Assembly (NCBI RefSeq): GCF_044759095.2
Contig: NZ_JBIYSM020000004.1
Location: 62,001 to 126,000 of the forward strand
Origin: JBIYSM02 sp044759095
GTDB lineage: Bacteria; Bacillota; Bacilli; Brevibacillales; Brevibacillaceae
Reading direction: 5' to 3'
DNA length: 64,000 nucleotides
Below, piece after piece: positions 56,634 through 64,000 of the stretch. The stretch's first letter is position 1, and each line of letters starts with the position of its first letter. A program made the translations under genes and the position numbers. The notes beneath the pieces are model-generated. The model saw only the letters and a list, made by a program, of their open reading frames with translations. It was not told the origin of the DNA and did not search any database.

Positions 56634-58031
56634 GTGTTGATTGAAGAGTGGTTTCAAACCCTGCGGTCAAAAGCGGAAACCGTTGAGCAAAAGTGGCAGC
56701 AAGCGACGGAAAGTGAAAAGCTGCAGTTGGCTGACCAACTGATTGAACTGAGGAAACTCAGCGATCAAGTGGTTGATCAATGGTTGCAGTTTGAAGAAAA
56801 GCTTTCCGCTGTAATCCGGCAAATCAAGCTGGCTGAAGGACAGAGTGTGAAACAGGAGAAAGTCCCCGAAAATGTTACATCGGATGAAAAGCTCGGAGTG
56901 TATCATCATATGTTTCGAAAAGGGGAAGGCTTCTATCATCTGCGTCTGTATCAAGACGCCAAACTCTGTTTTGCCGATCTGTTGAAAGAATCTCCCGATT
57001 GGGAAAGCGGTCGGCTCTATTATGCATACAGCCTTCTCTTCTGCGACGAAAAAGAAGCAGCGATGAGGGAATTTCGACTGCTGAGCATGTCGGCCAGCTC
57101 GCCAAAGGTGGTCGGAATCAGCTACAATGCGATAGGCTGCATTCTCGCTGAGGAAGAGCAGTGGTTGGAAGCAGCCCAAGCGTTCAAAACGGCCCTGAAA
57201 ATACATCCGGCTCAGCGGGATGCGCAATTTAATCTTGCCCTTTGCTTGCTGAAAGACGGAGAGGCCCAGGAAGCGCTGGAGGAGATCGAAGAGGTGCTTC
57301 GCCACGCGGAGAACGATTGGGAGGCGCAGTTGGTCTGGCTGCGCGCCGCCAAGTTGCTGCAGGTTCTCGATGAGACTGCGGAACCGGAGCCGCCAGCTTC
57401 CCTGCAGCTGCCCAATCGAAAGCTGGATACGGAAACCCTCCGGGAGATGGCCTCTCTGTATGAGTCACTGGGGAATTATCACCGGGCGCAGATTTGCTAT
57501 CATTTTTTGGCAGAGCGTTTACCCAGGGAAGGATGGGTATGGCATGGGCTGGCGTGGAACACGTGGCTGATTGCCGGGACCAAGCGCGCACTCACGCTCG
57601 TGAGGAAGGCCATCAGTCTGGTACCGGACAACCTCGACTTTCACTTTAGCTTTGGCTGGATGAAGCTGTTTGACGGGCGAACAGACGAAGCCATCAACGT
57701 CTTTCGTTTCATTCTGTTGAAAGAGCGAGATCATCGTCTGGCCCAGTCCGGCCTGATTGCAGCCTATGAGCGCACCGGGGACCTGCTTACGGCCAAACGA
57801 ATGGCCCAACACTTTACGGAAGAGACTTCTTCTTATATTCGTTCGCTCGGGTTCTACCACTTGGGCCGAATTGCGGTGACGGAACAAAACTGGCGGTTGG
57901 CGGAGCAGTACTTCCGCCGTGCGCTTCAGCACAGCGATGAATTTCGCGAAATCCCCCTCTACCTTCAGCTGTGCGCCGCCAAGCTCGGCCAGGCTTTTGA
58001 AGCGCGGGAGCCGTTCGTTCTGCATCCATAA
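56634..58031 (+). CDS. TPR-repeat protein
   Basis: A 465-residue soluble protein: an N-terminal helical, coiled-coil-like region of ~85 residues (LIEEWFQTLRSKAETVEQKW), then several TPR repeats (FYHLRLYQDAKLCFADLL, AYNAIGCILAEEEQWLEAAQAFKTAL, HPAQRDAQFNLALCLLKDGEAQEALEEI, FHFSFGWMKLFDGRTDEAINVF). The GTG at 56634 follows AAAGGGGGTGG. It is extra compared with the panD-dinG order of Bacillus. A scaffold role is likely; targets unknown. Confidence 0.78.
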   Translation: MLIEEWFQTLRSKAETVEQKWQQATESEKLQLADQLIELRKLSDQVVDQWLQFEEKLSAVIRQIKLAEGQSVKQEKVPENVTSDEKLGVYHHMFRKGEGFYHLRLYQDAKLCFADLLKESPDWESGRLYYAYSLLFCDEKEAAMREFRLLSMSASSPKVVGISYNAIGCILAEEEQWLEAAQAFKTALKIHPAQRDAQFNLALCLLKDGEAQEALEEIEEVLRHAENDWEAQLVWLRAAKLLQVLDETAEPEPPASLQLPNRKLDTETLREMASLYESLGNYHRAQICYHFLAERLPREGWVWHGLAWNTWLIAGTKRALTLVRKAISLVPDNLDFHFSFGWMKLFDGRTDEAINVFRFILLKERDHRLAQSGLIAAYERTGDLLTAKRMAQHFTEETSSYIRSLGFYHLGRIAVTEQNWRLAEQYFRRALQHSDEFREIPLYLQLCAAKLGQAFEAREPFVLHP

Positions 58032-58120
58032 CCGTCCGCATGCAGGAATTTCTAAACAGCCTGCCGAATTGGATGGGACGTGTGTAAGTTCTTTGTTTTT
58101 ATGTACGAGGTGACAGTAGT

Positions 58121-61021
58121 TTGAACCGATTCGTCGTAGTCGATTTTGAAACAACGGGAAGCCATCCCAGAAATGGTGACAGCATCATCCAGATCGGTGC
58201 CGTCGTCATTGATGACGGACAGATTACGGAGTGCTTTTCCACTTTGGTCAATCCAGGACAGGCGATTCCTGCATATATCACGCAGTTGACGGGCATCACA
58301 GACGACATGGTGGTTGACGCCCCTACTCTGGAGGAGGTATTCCCCCGGTTTTTGCGGATGTTGGACGGTCGCACGTTTGTCGCCCACAACGCTTCATTCG
58401 ATTTGCAGTTTCTTCAAGAAGCCCTGCTGAGTCAGGGCTATTATACGTTTGACGGATATGTTCTGGACACGGTCGAGCTGTCTCGCTTCCTTTTGCCGAC
58501 GCAGAACAGCTATCGGCTCGGTGAGCTGGCCGACGACTTGCAAATTGAACACGACCGCCCTCATCAGGCTGACAGTGACGCATTGGCAACGGCGCAGCTT
58601 TTTCTTCACCTGCTGGAGATTTTGCAGCAACTCCCGCTGGTTACGATCCAGCGGCTGCAGCTTCTGGTCTCTTCTTTCCGTTCCGACATTCATGCGCTTC
58701 TGCGCTATATGGAACTGGAAAAACTGTCGGCTTCTGCGTTGACGGAAGCCGACAGGACACGGGCGGTGGACGAATCAGACTTGTGGGACATCTACCGGCA
58801 ACTGGCGCTGCGCAAGCGGGAGGACAAAGAGGGCGTCCCGCAGATCATTCGGCAGGACGGGTATGAGCGAAAAGAAATCGCGACTGCACTGGAAGAATTG
58901 ATTGGAGAGCAGGCGGCATTGGGCCGCACTGTTCCTGGATACCAGAGAAGAGAAGCGCAGGAAGCGATGATGCGCGCCATCTACGATGCGATGCATGACG
59001 GGGCACACCTCCTCGTCGAGGCGGGCACGGGAACAGGCAAGTCGCTCGCCTACCTGTTGCCCAGCATCCTCTGGTCGAAGTGGAACCGTGAACAGGTGGT
59101 GGTCAGCACCCATACGATCCATTTGCAGGAGCAGCTGTTTCATAAGGAGATTCCCGCGCTGCAGCAATCCCTGCCCTTTTCATTCACGGCTGCAACGTTA
59201 AAAGGCCGGGGAAATTACCTCTGCCTGCGCAAGTTTGAACACAGCCTGGAAGAAACGGAAGAGGGCAGCAGTCAGGAGTTGCGGCTGGTCAAAGGGCAGA
59301 TGCTGACATGGCTGACCCAGACAACCACAGGGGATGTGGAAGAACTGAGCCTGCCCCCTTCAGGGACGCTGTTCTGGCAGCAAGTAAAAAGCGACTCGGG
59401 CTCCTGCCTGCACCGCAATTGTCCTTGGTTTAGCCGCTGCTACTACTTCCAGGCCAAGGAACGGGCGAAAGACGCTGACCTGCTGATTGTGAACCACGCG
59501 CTTTTGATCAGCGACCTGGAAGCAGACAGCCGGATTCTCCCGCCATACAGCGTGGCTGTGATCGACGAGGCGCACCATCTGGAGGAGATCGCCACCCAGC
59601 ACCTGGGGATTCACTACTCCACCACCCAGCTTCATTTTCTTATCGATCGGCTGAGCGTTGAAGCGAACAGCACACTGCAGCAATTTGCAGAGGAGCTGGT
59701 CGAGTGGCAGGCAGAACGCAGGGAAGAAGCGGACAAGGCGCTTCGTGAGCTCGCGCGAAAACACATCACCCTGAGGGAAGCAGCGCTTCAGTGGACCCAA
59801 TTGCTGTACCACTGGGCGGCCAAACGGGGAGAAGAGACCACCGACGTCGGAAGGGAGACCGTTCGCTACAATCGCGAGTCGTTTACCGGCCGCAACGAAC
59901 GGATCGTAAAGACCAGCAAGCAGCTCATCCAATTGCTGGCAGAATACGGCGAGCAGATGGAACGGCTGTTAAAACTGACCCCGGCGGGGGAAAAACCGCC
60001 ATTTGCCTTCCGCAGCCTGCGCACGGACCTCTCCGGTATGATTCAGGATCTGCAGCAGGCGGCTGACAGCCTGCACGTATTGCTGGTGGAAACCGACGGG
60101 GAATCCGTCTTTTGGATGGAAGTGGAGGCGCGGACGCACCGAAAGCAGGTGTACCTGTTCGCCGCTCCGCTGGAAGTCTCCCACGCTCTGTCCAAACGGC
60201 TGTTTGCGGAGAAGCGCAGTTTGATTCTCACCTCCGCCACCCTGACGGTGAAACAGAGCTTTGCCTTCATCATGGAACGATACGGTCTTACCCAGCTGCC
60301 TGAAGAGCGAGTAAGGACGCTTTCGCTGCCGTCACCGTTTGAGTATGACCGACAAGGTCTGCTGTTAATCCCCTCGCAGTTTCCCATGTTGGGGAAAGAG
60401 AATGAGGAAAGCTACTTGCAGGCGATCGTGCAGGGATGCGTGGACGTAGTCAGGGCTGCGGGCGGCAGAACCATGATCCTGTTTACGTCTTATTCCATGC
60501 TCCGGCAGGTGTATCAGGGAATGAAGGAGCTGTTGGCCAACGAGCCGTACCAATTGCTTGGGCACGGCATTGACAGCGGCAACAGGAGCAAGCTGGTGCG
60601 CCTGTTCCAGCGGCAAGCGAACAGCGTGCTGCTGGGGACGAGCAGCTTTTGGGAGGGAGTCGACATTCCGGGCGAGGCGCTCAGCTGTCTCGTCATCGTC
60701 CGCCTGCCGTTTACACCGCCCAACCATCCGGTTTATGAAGGACGGGCTGAACGGTTAAAACAGATGGGGAAAAATGCGTTTATGTCCATGGCACTCCCTC
60801 AGGCGGTCATCCAGTTCAAGCAGGGGGTGGGCCGACTGATCCGACATCACATGGACCGCGGGGTCATCGTCGTCTTTGACACCCGCATTGTGGAATCAAG
60901 GTACGGACGTGCTTTTTTGCAGTCGCTGCCGGCCTACCGCACGGAAACCGGCCCGTGGCCCCAGCTGCGGGATCAAATTGAACCGTTTCTACACGGCATG
61001 CAATCCTCACCTGACTCATAA
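58121..61021 (+). CDS. dinG: ATP-dependent helicase/exonuclease DinG
   Basis: A 966-residue protein. The N-terminal exonuclease domain has DFETTG near residue 8, HNASFDLQFL and HQADSDALAT (DEDD type). The helicase part has Walker A EAGTGTGKSLAYLLP (near residue 300), DEAHH (near residue 484) and the C-terminal GTSSFWEGVDIPG and QGVGRLIRH. Cys368, Cys429, Cys434 and Cys440 are placed as in the iron-sulfur site of XPD/DinG helicases. The TTG at 58121 follows GAGGTGA. Confidence 0.95.
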   Translation: MNRFVVVDFETTGSHPRNGDSIIQIGAVVIDDGQITECFSTLVNPGQAIPAYITQLTGITDDMVVDAPTLEEVFPRFLRMLDGRTFVAHNASFDLQFLQEALLSQGYYTFDGYVLDTVELSRFLLPTQNSYRLGELADDLQIEHDRPHQADSDALATAQLFLHLLEILQQLPLVTIQRLQLLVSSFRSDIHALLRYMELEKLSASALTEADRTRAVDESDLWDIYRQLALRKREDKEGVPQIIRQDGYERKEIATALEELIGEQAALGRTVPGYQRREAQEAMMRAIYDAMHDGAHLLVEAGTGTGKSLAYLLPSILWSKWNREQVVVSTHTIHLQEQLFHKEIPALQQSLPFSFTAATLKGRGNYLCLRKFEHSLEETEEGSSQELRLVKGQMLTWLTQTTTGDVEELSLPPSGTLFWQQVKSDSGSCLHRNCPWFSRCYYFQAKERAKDADLLIVNHALLISDLEADSRILPPYSVAVIDEAHHLEEIATQHLGIHYSTTQLHFLIDRLSVEANSTLQQFAEELVEWQAERREEADKALRELARKHITLREAALQWTQLLYHWAAKRGEETTDVGRETVRYNRESFTGRNERIVKTSKQLIQLLAEYGEQMERLLKLTPAGEKPPFAFRSLRTDLSGMIQDLQQAADSLHVLLVETDGESVFWMEVEARTHRKQVYLFAAPLEVSHALSKRLFAEKRSLILTSATLTVKQSFAFIMERYGLTQLPEERVRTLSLPSPFEYDRQGLLLIPSQFPMLGKENEESYLQAIVQGCVDVVRAAGGRTMILFTSYSMLRQVYQGMKELLANEPYQLLGHGIDSGNRSKLVRLFQRQANSVLLGTSSFWEGVDIPGEALSCLVIVRLPFTPPNHPVYEGRAERLKQMGKNAFMSMALPQAVIQFKQGVGRLIRHHMDRGVIVVFDTRIVESRYGRAFLQSLPAYRTETGPWPQLRDQIEPFLHGMQSSPDS

Positions 61022-61062
61022 AATGAAGCAATAGTCTCGTAGGGATTTAGGTGATAGAATAA

Positions 61063-61956
61063 ATGCTGTGGAAAACGACAAGGACCTGGCTGTTCGTTCT
61101 GTTGACATGTCTCTTAGCGGGCTGTGCGATTGACAATCACTCGAGGGGCGCGGTAAAAGTGGAGGATCCCTTTGCCAGCGAAAGCGAACAGGATTTTACG
61201 GGATTAGTCGTAACCTTTTTTGCCCTGCCAAACGGGGAAAGCACGTTGATTCGACTGCCAAACGGAAAGACCATGCTGATCGATTCGGGAAGCGCAGAAG
61301 ACTGGAAGACCTTGCAGGCTCTTTTGGCGGAACGCAGACTGACCCGTATTGACTACGCGGTCATCACCAATGACCAACCGGAGCAGGCAGGCGGCTTTCC
61401 TTTTCTCACGGAAGGCATGAAGCTGGAAACCATCGTGTTTCCTGCGCTCCTACAGGATTCCATACGAACCGCAGTGCCGCTCAGGGCGGACAAGAAGCTT
61501 CTGCCCGTCGCGGCCGGCGATCAGCTCAAACTGGACAGCAACGTCGTGTTAACCGTGCTGCACCCAAGCGAATACCTGTTTTTATCTCCGCAGGACAATT
61601 CGCTGGTGTTTCTATTGAGACACGACAAGATCCGTTTTTTGTTTACGAGCGCCATCCATGTACGGGCGGAAGAGCGGCTCCTGGAATCGCAAGCCCACCG
61701 GCTGAAGGCGGAAGTGCTGAAGGTGGCCGATCAAGGCAGCAATCAGGCTTCGTCCCAGCCTTTTTTGGCCAAGGTTGACCCGCAGGTGGCGGTGATCCAG
61801 ATCGGCAAGCCTCGCGACCAGATGAAAGACAGTCAGGAAGAAGTGATCGAGCGGCTGGGCGAATCGTGGTCAGAATCGTACATCACGAGCCAGCACGGCA
61901 CGATTACCATCCTTTCAAACGGTAAGGACTACCGTATACTTAAGGGAAAAAAGTAA
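61063..61956 (+). CDS. Lipoprotein with degenerate ComEC-type metallo-beta-lactamase fold
   Basis: A 297-residue protein with lipoprotein signal (LFVLLTCLLAGC, lipobox LAGC near residue 21). The body follows the fold of ComEC C-terminal domains: FFALPNGESTLIRLPNGKTMLIDSGS, then VITNDQPEQAGG where active enzymes have THxDxDHxGG, and LKVADQGSNQASSQ where they have HHGS. The histidine and aspartate metal ligands are missing, so it is probably not a nuclease. It lies between dinG and rex. Confidence 0.78.
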   Translation: MLWKTTRTWLFVLLTCLLAGCAIDNHSRGAVKVEDPFASESEQDFTGLVVTFFALPNGESTLIRLPNGKTMLIDSGSAEDWKTLQALLAERRLTRIDYAVITNDQPEQAGGFPFLTEGMKLETIVFPALLQDSIRTAVPLRADKKLLPVAAGDQLKLDSNVVLTVLHPSEYLFLSPQDNSLVFLLRHDKIRFLFTSAIHVRAEERLLESQAHRLKAEVLKVADQGSNQASSQPFLAKVDPQVAVIQIGKPRDQMKDSQEEVIERLGESWSESYITSQHGTITILSNGKDYRILKGKK

Positions 61957-61972
61957 GGGGGACAGACCGATA

Positions 61973-62596
61973 GTGGTCAAGAGTGTAAAGATTTCGGAAG
62001 CGGTTGTACGCCGTCTGCCGATTTACTTGCGATACCTGAGTCACCTGCAGCAAGTGGGCGTGACGACGGTTTCATCGCAGCAGATGGGAAAAACACTCGA
62101 TGTCAATCCTGCACAAATTCGCAAAGATCTCGCAGCTTTCGGCGACTTTGGCAAAAAGGGAATTGGCTACGACGTCCATTACTTGATTGAAAAAATTCGT
62201 CAAATTTTGAAACTGGATCAGGAGATTCATGTGGCGTTGGTAGGAGCAGGCCATTTGGGACATGCCATCAGCAACTACAACGCTTATTTGCAGGACAACA
62301 TGCGGATTGTCGCTATTTTTGACGCGGATCCGAACAAGCAGGGTAAACAGATCGCAGGCATCTCCATTCAACCGATGGACGAGTTGAAACAAACGGTGAA
62401 AGAAAAGCAGATTCGTCTCGCGATTATTACGGTGCCGGCATCTGCTGCCCAGTCAGTGGCGGATCAGCTGATCGATGCCGGAATCGAAGGGATCCTGAAC
62501 TTTGCCCCGATTACCATCAAGACGGACAAAGACGTCCGCATCGATTACGCCGATGTCACGTCCAGCTTGCAAAGCCTTGCCTATTACCTGACATAG
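61973..62596 (+). CDS. rex: Redox-sensing transcriptional repressor Rex
   Basis: Represses anaerobic and respiratory genes; released from DNA by NADH. The 207-residue protein has the winged-helix N-terminus (RRLPIYLRYLSHL, SSQQMGKTLDVNPAQIRKDLAAFG) and a Rossmann NAD(H) site, ALVGAGHLGHAISNY (near residue 86). It starts with GTG behind AAGGGGG, 16 bases after the preceding lipoprotein gene. Confidence 0.96.
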   Translation: MVKSVKISEAVVRRLPIYLRYLSHLQQVGVTTVSSQQMGKTLDVNPAQIRKDLAAFGDFGKKGIGYDVHYLIEKIRQILKLDQEIHVALVGAGHLGHAISNYNAYLQDNMRIVAIFDADPNKQGKQIAGISIQPMDELKQTVKEKQIRLAIITVPASAAQSVADQLIDAGIEGILNFAPITIKTDKDVRIDYADVTSSLQSLAYYLT

Positions 62597-62611
62597 AAAC
62601 GGAGCGAAACC

Positions 62612-63907
62612 ATGAAAACCATTTTGACACACGCTACAGTCATCACTGCAAATGATCAGAATGAAGTGATTCAGAACGGAGCGGTTGCATTTGAAGACGA
62701 TCGAATCACCTATGTCGGTCCCACTCCGGAAGAAGTGACCGGCTACGATCAAGTCATAGATGTAAGCGGCAATTATGTGCTTCCTGGTCTGATCAACACT
62801 CACGGACACGCGGGGATGTCTCTCTTGCGCGGGTATGCAGACGATCTGCCCCTGCAGCAGTGGCTGGAAGAAAAAATGTGGCCATTGGAAGCACAGTTTA
62901 CCGCTGACCACGTCAAATGGGGTAGCTATATCTCGATCATTGAAATGATTCGCACAGGTACCACCACGTTCGTCGATATGTACGATCATATGGAACAGGT
63001 GGCCCAAGCTGTGGAATCGACAGGCATGCGTGCCCGTTTGTGCCGTGGAATGATTGGCCTTTGCTCGGAAGAAGAGCGTCAGGCAAAGCTGCGGGATGCT
63101 GTCCAATTTGCCAAGACATGGCACAATCAGGCGGACGGCCGGATCACCGTCATGATGGCGCCACACGCTCCATACACCTGCTCGCCAGCGTTCATCACCC
63201 AGATTGTGGAAAAGGCAGACGAACTCTCCCTGCCCATCCACATCCACATGTCGGAAACCCGTTGGGAAGTGGAACAAAATGAACAGGATTACGGAGTTCG
63301 ACCGGTCGCTCACCTGGAAAATCTGGGCGTGTTCCAACGTCCTACGCTGGTTGCCCACGCCGTTCACCTGACGGATGAGGAAATCGACATTTTGGCACAA
63401 TACAAGGTGAGGGTTTCCCATAACGTTGTCAGCAATTTAAAACTGGCCAGCGGCGTCGCCCCTGTGCCAAAAATGCTCGCAAAAGGAATTAGCGTCTCCC
63501 TGGGGACGGACAGCTCGGCAAGCAACAACAACCTGAATCTGTTTGAAGAGCTGAAACTGGCGGCGATTCTGCACAAAGGAGTAAACTGCGACCCGGTTGC
63601 CGTACCTGCGGAAGAAGCGCTGCGAATGGCAACGCGTTATGGTGCGGACGGGGTGTTCCAGTCCGAGACGCTGGGGACGATCGAAGTGGGGAAACAGGCA
63701 GACTTGATCGTACTTGATGCCCACCAGGCTCATTTCCATCCGGCGCACAACCCGGTCTCCCACGTGGTGTACGCGGCCAACGGGCGGGATGTGACGGATA
63801 CCGTCGTGGCGGGAAAATTTTTGATGCGTAATCGTGAGCTGTTGACGGTAGATGAAGAACGCGTCATCTTTGAGGCGAATCGGATGTTCCAGACGCTGAA
63901 AAGGTAA
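62612..63907 (+). CDS. mtaD: Amidohydrolase, MTA/SAH deaminase type
   Basis: A 431-residue metal-dependent deaminase with an intact site: INTHGHAGMSLLRG (HxH near residue 68), HIHMSET, VAHAVHLTDEE and LGTDSSASNNNLNLFEEL. The family acts on 5'-methylthioadenosine, S-adenosylhomocysteine or, in some futalosine-pathway bacteria, aminodeoxyfutalosine. Because mqnA is present in this genome, the last is a real possibility. It lies 15 bases after rex. Confidence 0.88.
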   Translation: MKTILTHATVITANDQNEVIQNGAVAFEDDRITYVGPTPEEVTGYDQVIDVSGNYVLPGLINTHGHAGMSLLRGYADDLPLQQWLEEKMWPLEAQFTADHVKWGSYISIIEMIRTGTTTFVDMYDHMEQVAQAVESTGMRARLCRGMIGLCSEEERQAKLRDAVQFAKTWHNQADGRITVMMAPHAPYTCSPAFITQIVEKADELSLPIHIHMSETRWEVEQNEQDYGVRPVAHLENLGVFQRPTLVAHAVHLTDEEIDILAQYKVRVSHNVVSNLKLASGVAPVPKMLAKGISVSLGTDSSASNNNLNLFEELKLAAILHKGVNCDPVAVPAEEALRMATRYGADGVFQSETLGTIEVGKQADLIVLDAHQAHFHPAHNPVSHVVYAANGRDVTDTVVAGKFLMRNRELLTVDEERVIFEANRMFQTLKR

Positions 63908-63923
63908 ACTGCCCAAGAAAAGG

Positions 63924-63945
63924 CTCCTGTCGGGCAGGACAGGAG
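63924..63945 (+). terminator. Hairpin after the amidohydrolase gene
   Basis: A perfect 8-bp stem, CTCCTGTC (63924-63931) with GACAGGAG (63938-63945), loop GGGCAG. No T-run follows. The loop is also complementary to CTGCCC at 63909-63914. The last 55 bases of the window hold nothing I can assign. Confidence 0.45.
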
Positions 63946-64000
63946 AATGAGATGAAGCGTAGGTGTAGGTAGAGGTATTTGATTGGCCATGTCAGATCGA

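Noticed and set aside
1..64000. CRISPR array, insertion sequence, prophage or rRNA genes
   Set aside because: No regularly spaced direct repeats with spacers, no transposase, integrase or phage protein and no rRNA-like sequence were seen on either strand.

Overview
The window is chromosomal DNA of an endospore-forming Gram-positive bacterium, best explained as Brevibacillus or a close relative in the Paenibacillaceae. The case rests on sporulation genes (ypeB, spoVIF, spoIVA, ypjB, seaA-like), on a Bacillus-type gene order (cmk-plsC-ypfD, der-plsY-gpsA, spoIVA-hup-folE, hepS-menG-hepT-ndk-cheR, the aro-trp-hisC-tyrA-aroA supraoperon, qcrABC, dapB-mgsA-bshB1-bshA-cca-birA-panBCD-dinG), and on a futalosine-type menaquinone gene (mqnA) inside the hep cluster. 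Nearly all genes are on the plus strand. I see no phage, insertion sequence, CRISPR array or rRNA. One 42-base run of N lies inside mgsA.

Layout. 1-4.8 kb: end of ypeB, a PilZ c-di-GMP receptor (ypfB), cmk, plsC and the S1-domain protein ypfD. 4.9-13.5 kb: fni, the yphA/YIEGIA operon with a 59-residue partner gene, der, plsY, gpsA, spoVIF, yphE, two tandem 2Fe-2S ferredoxins and the lipoprotein yphF. 13.6-17.7 kb: spoIVA, hup, folE, tRNA-Pro, a lytic transglycosylase and mtrB (TRAP). 18.3-24.9 kb: a menaquinone operon (hepS, menG, UbiA-like, UbiX-like, mqnA, hepT), ndk, cheR. 25-37.6 kb: chorismate, tryptophan, phenylalanine/tyrosine and histidine genes. 37.7-40.4 kb: an amidohydrolase-like protein without its metal-binding motif and an ECF sigma/anti-sigma pair, placed between aroA and ypiA. 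40.5-47.2 kb: TPR protein, hypothetical protein, IDEAL protein, ypiF, qcrABC, ypjA, ypjB. 47.3-54.2 kb: a YitT-family protein on the minus strand, ypjD, dapB, mgsA, bshB1, bshA, cca, birA. 54.2-64 kb: panBCD behind a structured leader, a TPR protein, dinG, a degenerate metallo-beta-lactamase-fold lipoprotein, rex and an amidohydrolase.

How it works together. Chorismate made by aroC/aroB/aroH/aroA feeds the trp genes, tyrA and, through MqnA, menaquinone. Menaquinone, with the heptaprenyl tail made by HepS/HepT, serves the QcrABC complex. MtrB is encoded 10 kb upstream of a trp leader that carries a regular series of G/UAG triplets, an intrinsic terminator and a hairpin over the trpE Shine-Dalgarno, so Trp-dependent attenuation of the Bacillus type is strongly indicated.

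The most unusual signals are in the non-coding DNA. There is a two-copy structured repeat (4816 and 47290). Shine-Dalgarno sequences are buried in hairpins before spoVIF, trpE, ypiF, ypjB and possibly a TPR gene. A perfect 10-bp inverted repeat surrounds the trp -10 box. A promoter-leader-terminator unit precedes the amidohydrolase-like gene, and a long terminator-ended leader precedes panB. Two proteins (37905-39035 and 61063-61956) look like metal-independent remnants of hydrolase folds.
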